Shown in pieces: positions 31,427 through 41,742 of a DNA stretch of 64,000 nt. Positions within the stretch are counted from its first letter, which is position 1. The number at the start of each line of letters is the position of its first letter. Source of the DNA: Robiginitomaculum sp. (GTDB lineage Bacteria > Pseudomonadota > Alphaproteobacteria > Caulobacterales > Maricaulaceae). The notes beneath the pieces were generated by a model, which worked only from the letters and a program-made list of their open reading frames with translations, made no database searches and had not been told where the DNA came from. The translations under genes and the position numbers were made by a program. Location of the stretch: NCBI GenBank assembly GCA_002733905.1, contig NVXK01000004.1, positions 105,418-169,417 on the forward strand, in the 5' to 3' direction.

Positions 31427-33460
31427 ATGTGGGACTTTGAAATGACGCCTGAACATATCGTGGACCAAGAAAACATGCAAAACCAAGTTGCAAATAACAC
31501 GCTTACAAGAGCGGAAAGACCAATTGAGGTTGGTCGTGTTATTTCTGTTGGTTCGTCAATGGTGAAAGTGTTTGTTAACAAGACGATTATTGGGCGCAAT
31601 CAACTACATCTCGTGCAATTGGGAACGATTTTAAATGTTATCACTAATGATTCTGTCGTCGTGGCAATGGTCTCCTCATTAGAACTTGGTGGAAAAGATG
31701 AGGAAGGTTTTCGTGATGGCTGTGTCGCCCAGCTAAATATCCTCGGTGAAATAACCACAAACGCAACAACACGTGAAACTAAATTTTTTAGAGGAGTACG
31801 AACATTTCCTGTTTTAAATCAACCAGTGCTCACAATGTTGCCAAAAGACTTAGGGCTTATTTTTTCAATCGGGCAAGCACCCCGCATCTCAATCGGGCGT
31901 TTACAACAAGACAATTCAATTGTTGCTCAAGTAAAGACCAATGATCTTCTCTCTAAACATTTTGCGATCATAGGGTCTACGGGTTCAGGGAAATCATGTA
32001 CAGTAGCATTGATACTTCAGGCTATTTTGGACGAGAATCCAGACGCCCACGTAGTTTTATTCGATCCTCATAATGAATATTCAAAAAGCTTTGGAGACTT
32101 GGCCGCTGTCATCACGCAAAATGATTTGGATTTACCTGTTTGGTTATTTGACTTTGATGAGGCCATCGAATTGCTAACATCAGACATTCATGATCATAAA
32201 CACGAAGAAATTGAATTATTATCAAATTTGATTGTAAAGGCAAAACAGCTTTATGACCGTGCGATGAAAGACGTAAATGTAAGTACGCAAGTGAAACTGG
32301 AAGATGTGGAAAAAGATTTACATCGGGCAGCGTCTCATATTTCCCTAGACTCGCCTGTCCCTTATCGTATGCGCGATGTCTTGCGTTTAATAAATTATTA
32401 TATGGGGCTCCTTGATAATGCTAATAATTTAGAACCATATAAACGTTTGAAACGCCGCATTGAAGTTTTAATGGCTGATCAACGGTATAATTTCATCTTT
32501 AAAAATCAAGCCTCTGCAAGGTCAATCAAAGATATTACGGGTGAAATTTTTAGAATACCTGTGGCAGGGAAACCGATTTGTATTCTCGATTTTTCTGGCA
32601 TTCCATCGGAAGCCTTGAATATTGTCGTCTCGGTAGTCAGTCGCTTGGCGTTTGAATTGGCCATGTGGAGTAAACGTAAAATTCCAATTTTACTGGTTTG
32701 CGAAGAAGCTCATAGATATATTCCGGCGGATAAAACCCTTGGCTTCCACGCGACACGACGTTCTATTTCACGTATCGCAAAAGAGGGGCGCAAATACGGC
32801 GTATCTTTAGCAATTATTTCGCAAAGACCTTCTGAATTGGAACCCTCAACATTATCACAATGTAGTACGATATTTTCTATGCGTCTCAGTAATGAACGTG
32901 ACCAAAATTTCGTTCGTGCCGCGATTCCTGACGGAAGTGCTGAACTACTTTCCTTTTTGCCGTCTTTAGGTACGGCCGAAGCAATGGTGTTCGGTGAAAG
33001 TGTGAATTTGCCTATGCGTGTTGTACTCAACACACTGGCAGTAGAACGTCGACCGCATAGCTCAAGTGCTGAGTTTACAGAGTTGTGGAATGCAGGTGAG
33101 GTATCGGATCAATTTATGGACGAGGTCATAACAAATTGGCGCAACCGCAGTCATCATGGCTCTACGACGCCGTCTCATACACAAGATGTTCAGCAGGGCC
33201 AGAGCCCTTCAATGCTAAGACAGGCGCACGCCCCACAAACACAAGTTCCACCAATGCAAGCGGCTTCAAATTTTACACCGGGAATTAGGCGTTCTATGCA
33301 AGAGGCTGGCGTTCGCGCTGCAACTCAAGCCTCCGCGCACGCAAATTCGGTTGCAAGTGCTGTCGCCTTACAGGCGCAAAACGCCCACGCAAAGTCAAAA
33401 TCAGGGTCACTTCCCGATGTGAAGCGCATGTTAAATGCTGCTTTTCACAAAAATATCTAA
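31427..33460 (+). CDS. HerA-like (DUF87) ATPase
   Basis: FAIIGSTGSGKSCTVALIL Walker A, VVLFDPHNEYSKSF, ILLVCEEAHRYIP Walker B. Confidence 0.85.
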   Translation: MWDFEMTPEHIVDQENMQNQVANNTLTRAERPIEVGRVISVGSSMVKVFVNKTIIGRNQLHLVQLGTILNVITNDSVVVAMVSSLELGGKDEEGFRDGCVAQLNILGEITTNATTRETKFFRGVRTFPVLNQPVLTMLPKDLGLIFSIGQAPRISIGRLQQDNSIVAQVKTNDLLSKHFAIIGSTGSGKSCTVALILQAILDENPDAHVVLFDPHNEYSKSFGDLAAVITQNDLDLPVWLFDFDEAIELLTSDIHDHKHEEIELLSNLIVKAKQLYDRAMKDVNVSTQVKLEDVEKDLHRAASHISLDSPVPYRMRDVLRLINYYMGLLDNANNLEPYKRLKRRIEVLMADQRYNFIFKNQASARSIKDITGEIFRIPVAGKPICILDFSGIPSEALNIVVSVVSRLAFELAMWSKRKIPILLVCEEAHRYIPADKTLGFHATRRSISRIAKEGRKYGVSLAIISQRPSELEPSTLSQCSTIFSMRLSNERDQNFVRAAIPDGSAELLSFLPSLGTAEAMVFGESVNLPMRVVLNTLAVERRPHSSSAEFTELWNAGEVSDQFMDEVITNWRNRSHHGSTTPSHTQDVQQGQSPSMLRQAHAPQTQVPPMQAASNFTPGIRRSMQEAGVRAATQASAHANSVASAVALQAQNAHAKSKSGSLPDVKRMLNAAFHKNI

Positions 33461-33556
33461 TGTTGCAACACATTCGAATTTACACATGCACTTGTCCAAA
33501 GTAGAGTGCAAAGAACTTAGCGAGTCCCGTAGGGATAAAAGAGTCAAGAGGTCAAC

Positions 33557-33862
33557 ATGTTTGCACTAATTCATCAACCTGCGCCTAATGCAATGCAGTC
33601 AGGTAGTCATGGTTATAATAAGTGGGTTATTGATTTTCCTAAAAGCATGAAGACAGCAACTGATCCGTTAACGGGTACGGCCAGTAGCATTGATATGCTC
33701 AAAGAATTAAACTTGCATTTTGAAACCAAAGAGGCCGCAATAGCTTATGCTAAGAGCAAAGGCATGGCATACCGTGTTGTTGAAAAACCTGCTCATAAAC
33801 CTGTCGGTCGAAGTTACGCCGATAATTTTTCATATGGCCGTAAATTCCCTTGGACGCATTAA
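33557..33862 (+). CDS. ETC complex I subunit, NDUFS4-like
   Basis: HGYNKWVIDFPKS...HFETKEAAIAYAKSKGMAYRVVEK...SYADNFSYGRKFPWTH. Confidence 0.88.
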   Translation: MFALIHQPAPNAMQSGSHGYNKWVIDFPKSMKTATDPLTGTASSIDMLKELNLHFETKEAAIAYAKSKGMAYRVVEKPAHKPVGRSYADNFSYGRKFPWTH

Positions 33863-33959
33863 TCTTACCTATAATCACCGCTAAACAATAGCCTATTATA
33901 TCAGTGGACATGCGTGAGTGGGGCGTTATAAGCCATATCATCATTGCATCTAAGCGAAT

Positions 33960-34036
<77 letters not shown>

Positions 34037-34423
34037 TTTCATCAACAATAACAATGAGTTATGAGGTTTTTTGACTAAAGGACTTTTTGAAATTAGTGTG
34101 ATGTACCTATGTCACACTTTACACGTGATAAAACAATTGAGCTTGAGACGTGGGGGAGTGCCGACTCATAGCTATTCAGTAGGGACTGTGAACCTCCACA
34201 AATGCGATAGAAGCCGTTTTTGGCCGCGCGTGAGTTTGCCGAAAATTGGCTATTGGAAACTGCGCGGCAAACATATTCTAGCTAGGAGCAACGACATTCC
34301 AAGCGGATGATCGCATGTTTTCTCTTCTTTAGATATGAACTTGTCAGGAACCGGACATCAGAAAACCACTTCCAGTGGAGGCATATTTAACTCCAACAAT
34401 AATTTCACTCTCCTGAAGTGAAC

Positions 34424-35626
34424 CTATTCCGGAATGATATTTCCTGAGCTGTCTGAAAGGCGATAGCTAATTGTTGTCGCAATGTTTTTTCTGTTCTTGG
34501 GGGCGACATTTGGTTCAAGCTTTGAATATTTCCATTTTCCGACGGATTGAATGGCAGATTTCTCAAACATAGAATTTGAAGAACTTACAACATGTATGTT
34601 CTCAGGCTTTCCCTCGTCATTAACATCAAACTTTACATAGACATGTCCGGATCTACGGGCCGAGGATGGCATTTTAGGTGGCACGCGTTTGAGCGGGACA
34701 GCCTTGTCTTTATAATTCTCATATGGCCAACACTCGCACAGTCCGGCATTTTCAGCTTTTTCCAACATATCCGCGTTTGCAATATCTGAACGTATTTTCA
34801 TCCAGCTTACAAATGCTGAACGGACGAATGGGTGCTTTGCAGGAAGTAGCCCCTGTAAATTTTGCATAACGATTTGAAACTCAAGGGCAGCTTTAATTTT
34901 TTCATCGATATCATTTGTTTTAACCGACAGATCGTAATGACTATTGCCTTTATAAAGGTAGATTAAATACGCATATTTTGTGAAATAATCATCTGTTCGA
35001 CTTTCATAAACACGGATCGCTTTTTCAGCATGCTCAATTGCTCTTTTGGGGTTATCATTGAGCTGATAATACCGTGTAAATAGGACCTGTAGATCACCAT
35101 CAAACGTGGAGCCTTGCAGGCTGTGGGTTTTGATGGCTCTTTCAACTTGATCTATCGTGTTTAAATTACCGGTTTTCTTTCTATTTGATATATGACTGCC
35201 GGTACGACTATATTTGAACCGGGCTACTGTAAGATCCAGATCAGCAAGGGCTATGCGTCGCTCGACCTCTATTACCCCGGATTCTTCTTTGTAAAAGCTT
35301 GATAGTTTTATGCCCCTATGAAATGCCTTTTCCCGTTGCACATAATTTTTGTATGGGTTTTTCTCTTTGCCCGTCGGATTTATATTTGCGTAGTTAATGG
35401 CTAGGTCACCGGTCGTTTTATGATCCCCTAAATGCTTTTCTGCCGCTTTCCATGCTTTGAGGGCATTTTCTTTGGCGGCGATATTGTCATCCTCTTTGAG
35501 AGCTGCTCTATAGGCTTTGTAAGGCGTGAGTACTTCATCGGGCAACTTAGCAAACGTGTCAGGGGACAATAGAAAAGAGAGCAAACCCGTCAAAACAAGT
35601 AGTTTTATCATCCTAAACATGGTCAC
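34424..35626 (-). CDS. Energy transducer TonB-like protein with TonB C-terminal domain
   Basis: C-terminal PPKMPSSARRSGHVYVKFDVNDEGKPENIHVVSSSNSMFEKSAIQSVGKWKY. Confidence 0.75.
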   Translation of the reverse strand: MTMFRMIKLLVLTGLLSFLLSPDTFAKLPDEVLTPYKAYRAALKEDDNIAAKENALKAWKAAEKHLGDHKTTGDLAINYANINPTGKEKNPYKNYVQREKAFHRGIKLSSFYKEESGVIEVERRIALADLDLTVARFKYSRTGSHISNRKKTGNLNTIDQVERAIKTHSLQGSTFDGDLQVLFTRYYQLNDNPKRAIEHAEKAIRVYESRTDDYFTKYAYLIYLYKGNSHYDLSVKTNDIDEKIKAALEFQIVMQNLQGLLPAKHPFVRSAFVSWMKIRSDIANADMLEKAENAGLCECWPYENYKDKAVPLKRVPPKMPSSARRSGHVYVKFDVNDEGKPENIHVVSSSNSMFEKSAIQSVGKWKYSKLEPNVAPKNRKNIATTISYRLSDSSGNIIPE

Positions 35627-36173
35627 CTCTATCAGTTTAAAGTTGTTCCACTTATAGTAGAAGTTATTCGACCCGTGTCAAACTAACATTAACCCTTGAA
35701 TTTAATTCCAATAACAATTGTTTCGTCACACGTCGCCGCAACACCTTAACGTTTGAGACATGGTAGCTTTTACAAGCTGTTCTTGGTTGGTGTCACGTGT
35801 ATATCTACCAACCTCGGATGATGTTTATGTCCTGTAATATACATGATTTGTTTGTTGGTTACGTACAATCAGCCAAGCACCAAGAAGAAGTTTTTCTAAG
35901 CCTATGTGTGGTGAATCCTATAAGTCCTTCGATACGTGCCGACTTGGCAAATGCTGAAAGCCTTTGGTAGAGCAGGTGGCTTTGTCACGACTTGCTACAA
36001 AGGTTAAATTGGTTTTCCATTTATCCAATTCATTTCGCAAGGTGTCTACATTATCTAGGGGCATATCAAATTTTGTCTGGATTGTGACGTTTAAGAATGT
36101 CCTCTGGTGTTACAAGTGAGTTTATCGTATGTTAGATTTTCGATAAATTCGCAAACAAAATAACAGTTGGTAA

Positions 36174-37226
36174 ATGAATACGAAGCAGAAACAACAAAGT
36201 CGCGATATATTTAGTGTATCGCAACGAGATATTAAACCGCTTTTGGATATGAATCCTGTGGCGTCTTCTGCTAAATTGTTTCACAAATACGCCGACAATA
36301 AAAAAAGAATGTCACATAATCAACTCATGCCTTTGTCGGATTATTTTCGAATTTTGAGGGAGTTGTCTGTTGCCTTACAAGACGAAACTATACATTTGTC
36401 GCCTCGCCATTTAATTCCAGGTACGACTGGTTATATCATTTCAAACATTGCGAACTGCCAAAACCTTGAGACCGCGATGCGGTTGATTGCGAAATCTTAT
36501 AATGTGCTTCATGGCGGTTCTTATAATCGTGTGGAAATCAAGAATGGGTATTTATTATATATCATTGATGATACAATGTTCCCTTATGTGATGAAAAGTG
36601 AAGATTATATCCATATCACAATGGAGTGTGTTTTAATCTATTTGCAGGGACTTTTATCATACAGTACGTCATGTGATTTATTGCCATTATTACGCAAGGT
36701 TTACACAAAACGTACAAGAGGGCCGTTAAATAGCAATCACATGTCCTATTGGAATGTCCCCATACGGTATCAGGCTGGCAAATACGCACTCATGTATGAT
36801 CTATCTGCGGCAAAGCTGCCGATCACTATTGACCCCGATCATGTGTCATCCTCGGCGGACATATATGAACATGTGATTACCATGATTTCTCAAATCGATG
36901 ATACTCACAAAACAATGGTGGATATTAAGGGGCGTATATCTTTGGCACTAGAGCAGGGCATTGTTAAACAAGATGAGGTGGCAAAATATCTGGGGTATAG
37001 TGTCGCGACCCTAAAGCGACGATTAGCTGTTGAGAACACTACATTTAGGCAACACGTTGCTGATGTTCTTAATGAAAAGGCTAAAGTGTTAATGTCTCAA
37101 GGCATGCATATAAATGATGTTGCGGACGAGTTAGGGTTTTCAGACTTTAGAAGTTTTATTCGTGCGTTTAAAAACTGGAATACGATTACACCCACAATGT
37201 ATTTGAAAACCATAGACATAAAATAA
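36174..37226 (+). CDS. AraC family transcriptional regulator
   Basis: C-terminal HTH: VAKYLGYSVATLKRRLAVENTTFRQHVADVLNEKA...INDVADELGFSDFRSFIRAFKNWNTITPTMY. Confidence 0.85.
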   Translation: MNTKQKQQSRDIFSVSQRDIKPLLDMNPVASSAKLFHKYADNKKRMSHNQLMPLSDYFRILRELSVALQDETIHLSPRHLIPGTTGYIISNIANCQNLETAMRLIAKSYNVLHGGSYNRVEIKNGYLLYIIDDTMFPYVMKSEDYIHITMECVLIYLQGLLSYSTSCDLLPLLRKVYTKRTRGPLNSNHMSYWNVPIRYQAGKYALMYDLSAAKLPITIDPDHVSSSADIYEHVITMISQIDDTHKTMVDIKGRISLALEQGIVKQDEVAKYLGYSVATLKRRLAVENTTFRQHVADVLNEKAKVLMSQGMHINDVADELGFSDFRSFIRAFKNWNTITPTMYLKTIDIK

Positions 37227-37371
37227 TATTATACATATGGATGAGCTATATTGTACACTAAAATTGATCTTAAACATCATATCGTATTGGCTTCATTTTC
37301 TTCTATTATGATAAACTAGGGGAATAATAATGTCTCCGAAAATTTATCAAAGATAATAAGAGGGGATCAAA

Positions 37372-39609
37372 ATGAATAATAAAATTATACGCCATATGGT
37401 CAACGCATCTAGTCTGACTGCGCTTGTCATTAGTTTGTCGGCAATTCCTAGCTTTGCACAGGAGACTTCCGAAAAAGTGAGCCTAGATGAAGTGATCGTT
37501 ACCGCACGTCGACAAAGCGAAAATTTACAAACGACGCCTCTTGCAGTGAGTACATTCAGCGCCGATGAACTTTTCAGTGACAGAATAGAGAACTTAGGAA
37601 ATTTGCAGGCCCATGTGCCGAATTTAAGCTTACATGTAGGAGACGCTGCGAATGCGGTTATTTACCTACGTGGGGTGGGGCAGATAGATTCAATCTCGTT
37701 TAATGATCCTGGCGTAGGCGTGTATGTTGACGATGTTTATATGGGGCGTGCACAAGGATCATTTCTTGATGTAATGGACCCAGAGCGCATTGAAGTATTA
37801 CGGGGGCCACAAGGAACGCTGTACGGGCGCAATACGATTGGCGGGGCGATAAAATTTGTTAGTGCGCGTCCAACAAATGAGCAAGAAGGGTATATTGAAG
37901 CGGGATACGGAAATTATAACGACTTCCGCATTAAAGCCTCAATGAGCGGCGCTCTTGTTGAAGATGTATTGATGGTTAAGGCGGCAGTGGCGCATAGTTC
38001 TCGTGATGGATATTCACAAAACCTGTTTGATGGGGAAGATGATTTTGATAAAGAAACCCTGAGTTGGCGCGCAAGCGCATTGCTGACGCCGGATGAAAAT
38101 CTGTCCTTTTATTTAGTCCTTGATGGTTCAGAGAATAGCCCTGATCATTCGCGAACTCCACATAAAGAGACACCAATTTTTTCAGTGCCGAGCAATGGTT
38201 TTATTAATCCAAGCAATGATCCCTTTATTGTAAATGCGAATTTTAACACGCTGGAAAACTTGAAGACTTTTGGCGTTGCGCTGACATCGGAATATAGTGT
38301 CGACAAGTTGACATTTAAGTCGATTACCTCTTTTCGAGAAATGGATTATCGCACCAAGATCGATCTTGATGGGACGGTAGACTCATCTTTTGGTATCTAT
38401 GATTTTGAGGATCAGCAGCAATTCAGCCAGGAATTGCAATTCATATATTCAGGCGATAAAGTCTCTCTCGTAAGTGGTCTCTATTATTTCAAAGAAGACG
38501 ATGTGACATTTGCTGGTGCTATTGCCCCTGACTTTTTTGTCGTACTGCCTGTTATTGGCGTATTTCCTTTTCCGATTGTTAATGCGGGTCGTAGGGATCA
38601 AACGAACATTAGCAAGGCTGCCTATGCTCAATTTAAATATGCGGCAAGTAGTGATTTGAATCTCACATTAGGACTGCGCTATACGGAAGAAACCAAAGAT
38701 GTAAAAAGTGAAGGCGAAGATTTTTTTGGCACTGGTATTACCACACCCGAAGAAATGGAAGCCGCCTTTGGCACTGGGGTTGGATATGGACTCACAAGTT
38801 TTACGGCTGATGACAAGTGGAAAAGTTTCTCACCAAGATTTGGATTGGACTATATCGTTAATGATGATGTGATGGTTTACGCCAGCGCGAGTAGGGGGTT
38901 CAAAAGTGGAGGGTTTAACGGGCGTTTGACCAATCGCGCGCAATCCTTCGATCCTGAAACCTTGTGGAGCTATGAAGCTGGCTTCAAGTCAACATGGAAT
39001 GATAGTCGGGTGCGTTTAAATGTAGCTGCATTTTACAATGATTATAAGAATTTCCAATTAAGCCGTTTCTCGGCTAACCCAGACACGGGTGCCTTTGAAT
39101 CTGTATTTGAAAACGCGGGTAAAGCGACTATTTGGGGCGCGGAAATGGAATTGACGGCCTTGCTTACGGATTCCCTAACATTGGACATGAATGCGGGCTA
39201 CTTAAACAGTGGTTACGACGAATTCTTTGGTGATTTTGGTATTGATGTTAGCGAGAGCAGACATTTGGTCAATGCACCTGATTTTACTTCTCGTGCGAGC
39301 TTGAATTATAGCCATGATCTTGTCAATTCGGGAACACTCAACTTTAATGGTGCGGTGAGTTATAGATCCAAAACCTATCTCACTGTATCAAGCAGTGAAG
39401 TCTTGGCGCAGGACGGTTATGGCCTTCTCGAAGCTTCAATCCATTTTGCATCGGCTGATGAACATTGGAATGTAATTTTGGCAGGACAGAATTTGACAGA
39501 CAAACAATACCGTGAACATGGGTTTGATTTAAGCGCGGCACCGGGCGTGCAATTGGGATATTATGGGACCCCGCGCACCTATAGTTTGACTGTACGGTAT
39601 AATTTTTAA
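37372..39609 (+). CDS. TonB-dependent receptor
   Basis: TonB box-like LDEVIVTARRQSENLQTTPLAVS, plug RGPQGTLYGRNTIGGAI, C-terminal YGTPRTYSLTVRYNF. Confidence 0.95.
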   Translation: MNNKIIRHMVNASSLTALVISLSAIPSFAQETSEKVSLDEVIVTARRQSENLQTTPLAVSTFSADELFSDRIENLGNLQAHVPNLSLHVGDAANAVIYLRGVGQIDSISFNDPGVGVYVDDVYMGRAQGSFLDVMDPERIEVLRGPQGTLYGRNTIGGAIKFVSARPTNEQEGYIEAGYGNYNDFRIKASMSGALVEDVLMVKAAVAHSSRDGYSQNLFDGEDDFDKETLSWRASALLTPDENLSFYLVLDGSENSPDHSRTPHKETPIFSVPSNGFINPSNDPFIVNANFNTLENLKTFGVALTSEYSVDKLTFKSITSFREMDYRTKIDLDGTVDSSFGIYDFEDQQQFSQELQFIYSGDKVSLVSGLYYFKEDDVTFAGAIAPDFFVVLPVIGVFPFPIVNAGRRDQTNISKAAYAQFKYAASSDLNLTLGLRYTEETKDVKSEGEDFFGTGITTPEEMEAAFGTGVGYGLTSFTADDKWKSFSPRFGLDYIVNDDVMVYASASRGFKSGGFNGRLTNRAQSFDPETLWSYEAGFKSTWNDSRVRLNVAAFYNDYKNFQLSRFSANPDTGAFESVFENAGKATIWGAEMELTALLTDSLTLDMNAGYLNSGYDEFFGDFGIDVSESRHLVNAPDFTSRASLNYSHDLVNSGTLNFNGAVSYRSKTYLTVSSSEVLAQDGYGLLEASIHFASADEHWNVILAGQNLTDKQYREHGFDLSAAPGVQLGYYGTPRTYSLTVRYNF

Positions 39610-39632
39610 TCTAAGCGTTAGAGAGTCTATTA

Positions 39633-40595
39633 ATGGCAATTGATGAGGAGACGGCTGCCCTCTTGGGGCAGCTTAATAGCCCTGAGGTATTGCTTAATGA
39701 GGCATTGCCTAATGAGGCGAGCCCTATTGTGAATGCTAGGGCTGGTGCAGATATATTTTTTTCAAAATTTGCAGGGGAAAACAAACGTAAGTGTTCGGTA
39801 GAGGATCTGGAGGTTAATCGATCATCTCATAGAGTACCTATTCGGATTTATCATCCTAAAACAACAAAAACGTCCTCCTTACTGCCAATCATAGTCTTCT
39901 TTCATGGTGGCGGCTGGTCTCTGGGCGATGTGAAATCGTATGATAGTCTTGTGAGTTCTTTATGTGACCTTAGCGAAGTCATATATATTAGTGTTGATTA
40001 CAGGCTTGCTCCCGAATGCAAATTCCCGACGGGTCTCAATGATTGTCTGGCTGTAACGGAGTGGGCATTAGCGCATGGTGCGGAGTTTGGCGGTGACACA
40101 TCAAGAATCGCGGTAATGGGAGACAGCGCAGGCGGAAATTTCGCAGCTGTGATTGCTTATAAACTCAATGTTGAAAAGCCTAATCAGATAAAAGCACAAT
40201 TTTTGCTCTATCCTGTGATGGATAATTCACATCCTCATGACCACTATAATTCGCGCATGGTTTTTGGAAATGGCGAATACCTTCTTTCTCGGGACGGGAT
40301 TGACGCTGCCGTTGAATGGCATCTGAACCCAAGTGATGATCGTGCGGACCCAACTATATCACCTGGCTTGCAGAATGACTTAAACGTTTTGCCGCCAACG
40401 GTAATTATCGTCGGTGGGTATGATCCTTTATTGGACGAAGTGAAAAAATACCATTCAGACCTAAAGGCATCAGGTGTCAGCTCTATTTTGAACGTGTATG
40501 AAACAACCATTCATGCGTTTTTATCCTTTGGGGTTTTGGGGGTTGCTAAAGAAGCGCGCCGTTATTTAGCAGATCAAGTCCGACGCTTACTCTAA
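39633..40595 (+). CDS. Alpha/beta hydrolase (HSL family)
   Basis: FFHGGGWSLGD oxyanion HGGG, GDSAGGNFAA nucleophile elbow. Confidence 0.92.
   Translation: MAIDEETAALLGQLNSPEVLLNEALPNEASPIVNARAGADIFFSKFAGENKRKCSVEDLEVNRSSHRVPIRIYHPKTTKTSSLLPIIVFFHGGGWSLGDVKSYDSLVSSLCDLSEVIYISVDYRLAPECKFPTGLNDCLAVTEWALAHGAEFGGDTSRIAVMGDSAGGNFAAVIAYKLNVEKPNQIKAQFLLYPVMDNSHPHDHYNSRMVFGNGEYLLSRDGIDAAVEWHLNPSDDRADPTISPGLQNDLNVLPPTVIIVGGYDPLLDEVKKYHSDLKASGVSSILNVYETTIHAFLSFGVLGVAKEARRYLADQVRRLL
39690..39719 (+). repeat. Two-copy 15-bp tandem repeat inside hydrolase N-terminus
   Basis: TTGCTTAATGAGGCA / TTGCCTAATGAGGCG, coding LLNEA/LPNEA. Confidence 0.85.
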
Positions 40596-40699
40596 CTTTG
40601 TAATTATTTTCTGTGCCATCATATTTTGTCGCGATTGTTCAAGATCACTTTCTCGCAAGCTTCTATATTCGAAAAATATTTTGAACTTAGGAGATAAAA

Positions 40700-41086
40700 A
40701 TGATTCTTAGATACACGATTTTATATGTCGAAAATGTTCCTGCAACACTCGCGTTTTTCAACCAAGCTTTTGGAGTTGAAACAGAATTTTTGACTGAGTC
40801 CCATGATTATGGAAATCTGAAAACGGGAGATATGAAGTTGGCTTTTTCGTCTGTTTCCCTGATGAAATCGCTTGGTAAAAACCCTAGCCCCGCAGATGCA
40901 GACGCACCAACATTTGAGATTGCGTTCGAAACGGATGATGTTGCGGCGGCTTTCCAACGTGCCAAGAATGCGGGCGCAAAAGTTATACAAGAACCCCGTG
41001 ACGAACCTTGGGGACAAACAACTGCATATGTGTCGGATATTAATGGCTATTTAGTCGAGATATGCTCAGCTGTTGCAGGTGCCTAA
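40700..41086 (+). CDS. VOC family (glyoxalase-like) protein
   Basis: RYTILYVENVPATLAFFNQAFG...EPWGQTTAYVSDINGYLVEI. Confidence 0.88.
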   Translation: MILRYTILYVENVPATLAFFNQAFGVETEFLTESHDYGNLKTGDMKLAFSSVSLMKSLGKNPSPADADAPTFEIAFETDDVAAAFQRAKNAGAKVIQEPRDEPWGQTTAYVSDINGYLVEICSAVAGA

Positions 41087-41719
41087 CCCTGATTGGATGA
41101 TGTTTTCGTGAGCAGAATTGCTTTGCCGTAAATGCCCTGGTGTGAGTTGAAACCATCGCTGAAATTCTCGCGTCATATGGGCCTGATCCGCGTAACCTTC
41201 AAGATAAGCTATTTCTGCGAGCTGTGTTGTGCTTCGCACATGACAGGCCGCGCGCCGTGCCCGTGCCAAAAGCAACCAAAATTCAGGTGGTTCAATACGC
41301 CAGTTTTGAAAACTTCTTTGCAGGGTGCGCTGGCTTACCCCAAGCATTGCTGCCGCCGCAGATACCGACTTAATTCTGCCCGACAGACATTGTATTGCGT
41401 CATGCACGGCATTTGAATGTGTGCTGTGCTCTTCAATAATGCCCTCTATATCTGCAATGTTTTCAAGGGTGTTGTTGAGGTGTTTTATAATGGATGTCTT
41501 ATTGGAAATCACGCCAGGCTGAAGTCTGTATCCGGTCAATGTTACACCCGCCTCTAAATCAACTTGATATGACATATGGTCAATATCGGAAATGAAACAG
41601 TGGGGTTTTCTTTTTGGATGATATGCGAGAATGACATCATAACACCCATCTGGGAAAACAATAGCTGTAGAGACATTATCAGAATAATGTGTCCATTTTT
41701 CCAATATGGAATTCATCAA
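41066..41719 (-). CDS. AraC-type helix-turn-helix regulator
   Basis: SVSAAAAMLGVSQRTLQRSFQ...IAYLEGYADQAHMTREFQRWFQLTPGHLR. Confidence 0.85.
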   Translation of the reverse strand: MMNSILEKWTHYSDNVSTAIVFPDGCYDVILAYHPKRKPHCFISDIDHMSYQVDLEAGVTLTGYRLQPGVISNKTSIIKHLNNTLENIADIEGIIEEHSTHSNAVHDAIQCLSGRIKSVSAAAAMLGVSQRTLQRSFQNWRIEPPEFWLLLARARRAACHVRSTTQLAEIAYLEGYADQAHMTREFQRWFQLTPGHLRQSNSAHENIIQSGLGTCNS

Positions 41720-41742
41720 AACATACCTTTTACCAGATGTAT

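Noticed and set aside
34071-34310. 79-aa plus-strand ORF after tRNA-Arg
   Set aside because: No recognisable motif or convincing ribosome-binding site; not supported enough to call
35785-35813. GGTTGGT-N15-ACCAACC inverted repeat
   Set aside because: Could be an operator or hairpin but lies ~360 bp from the nearest start codon with no second copy
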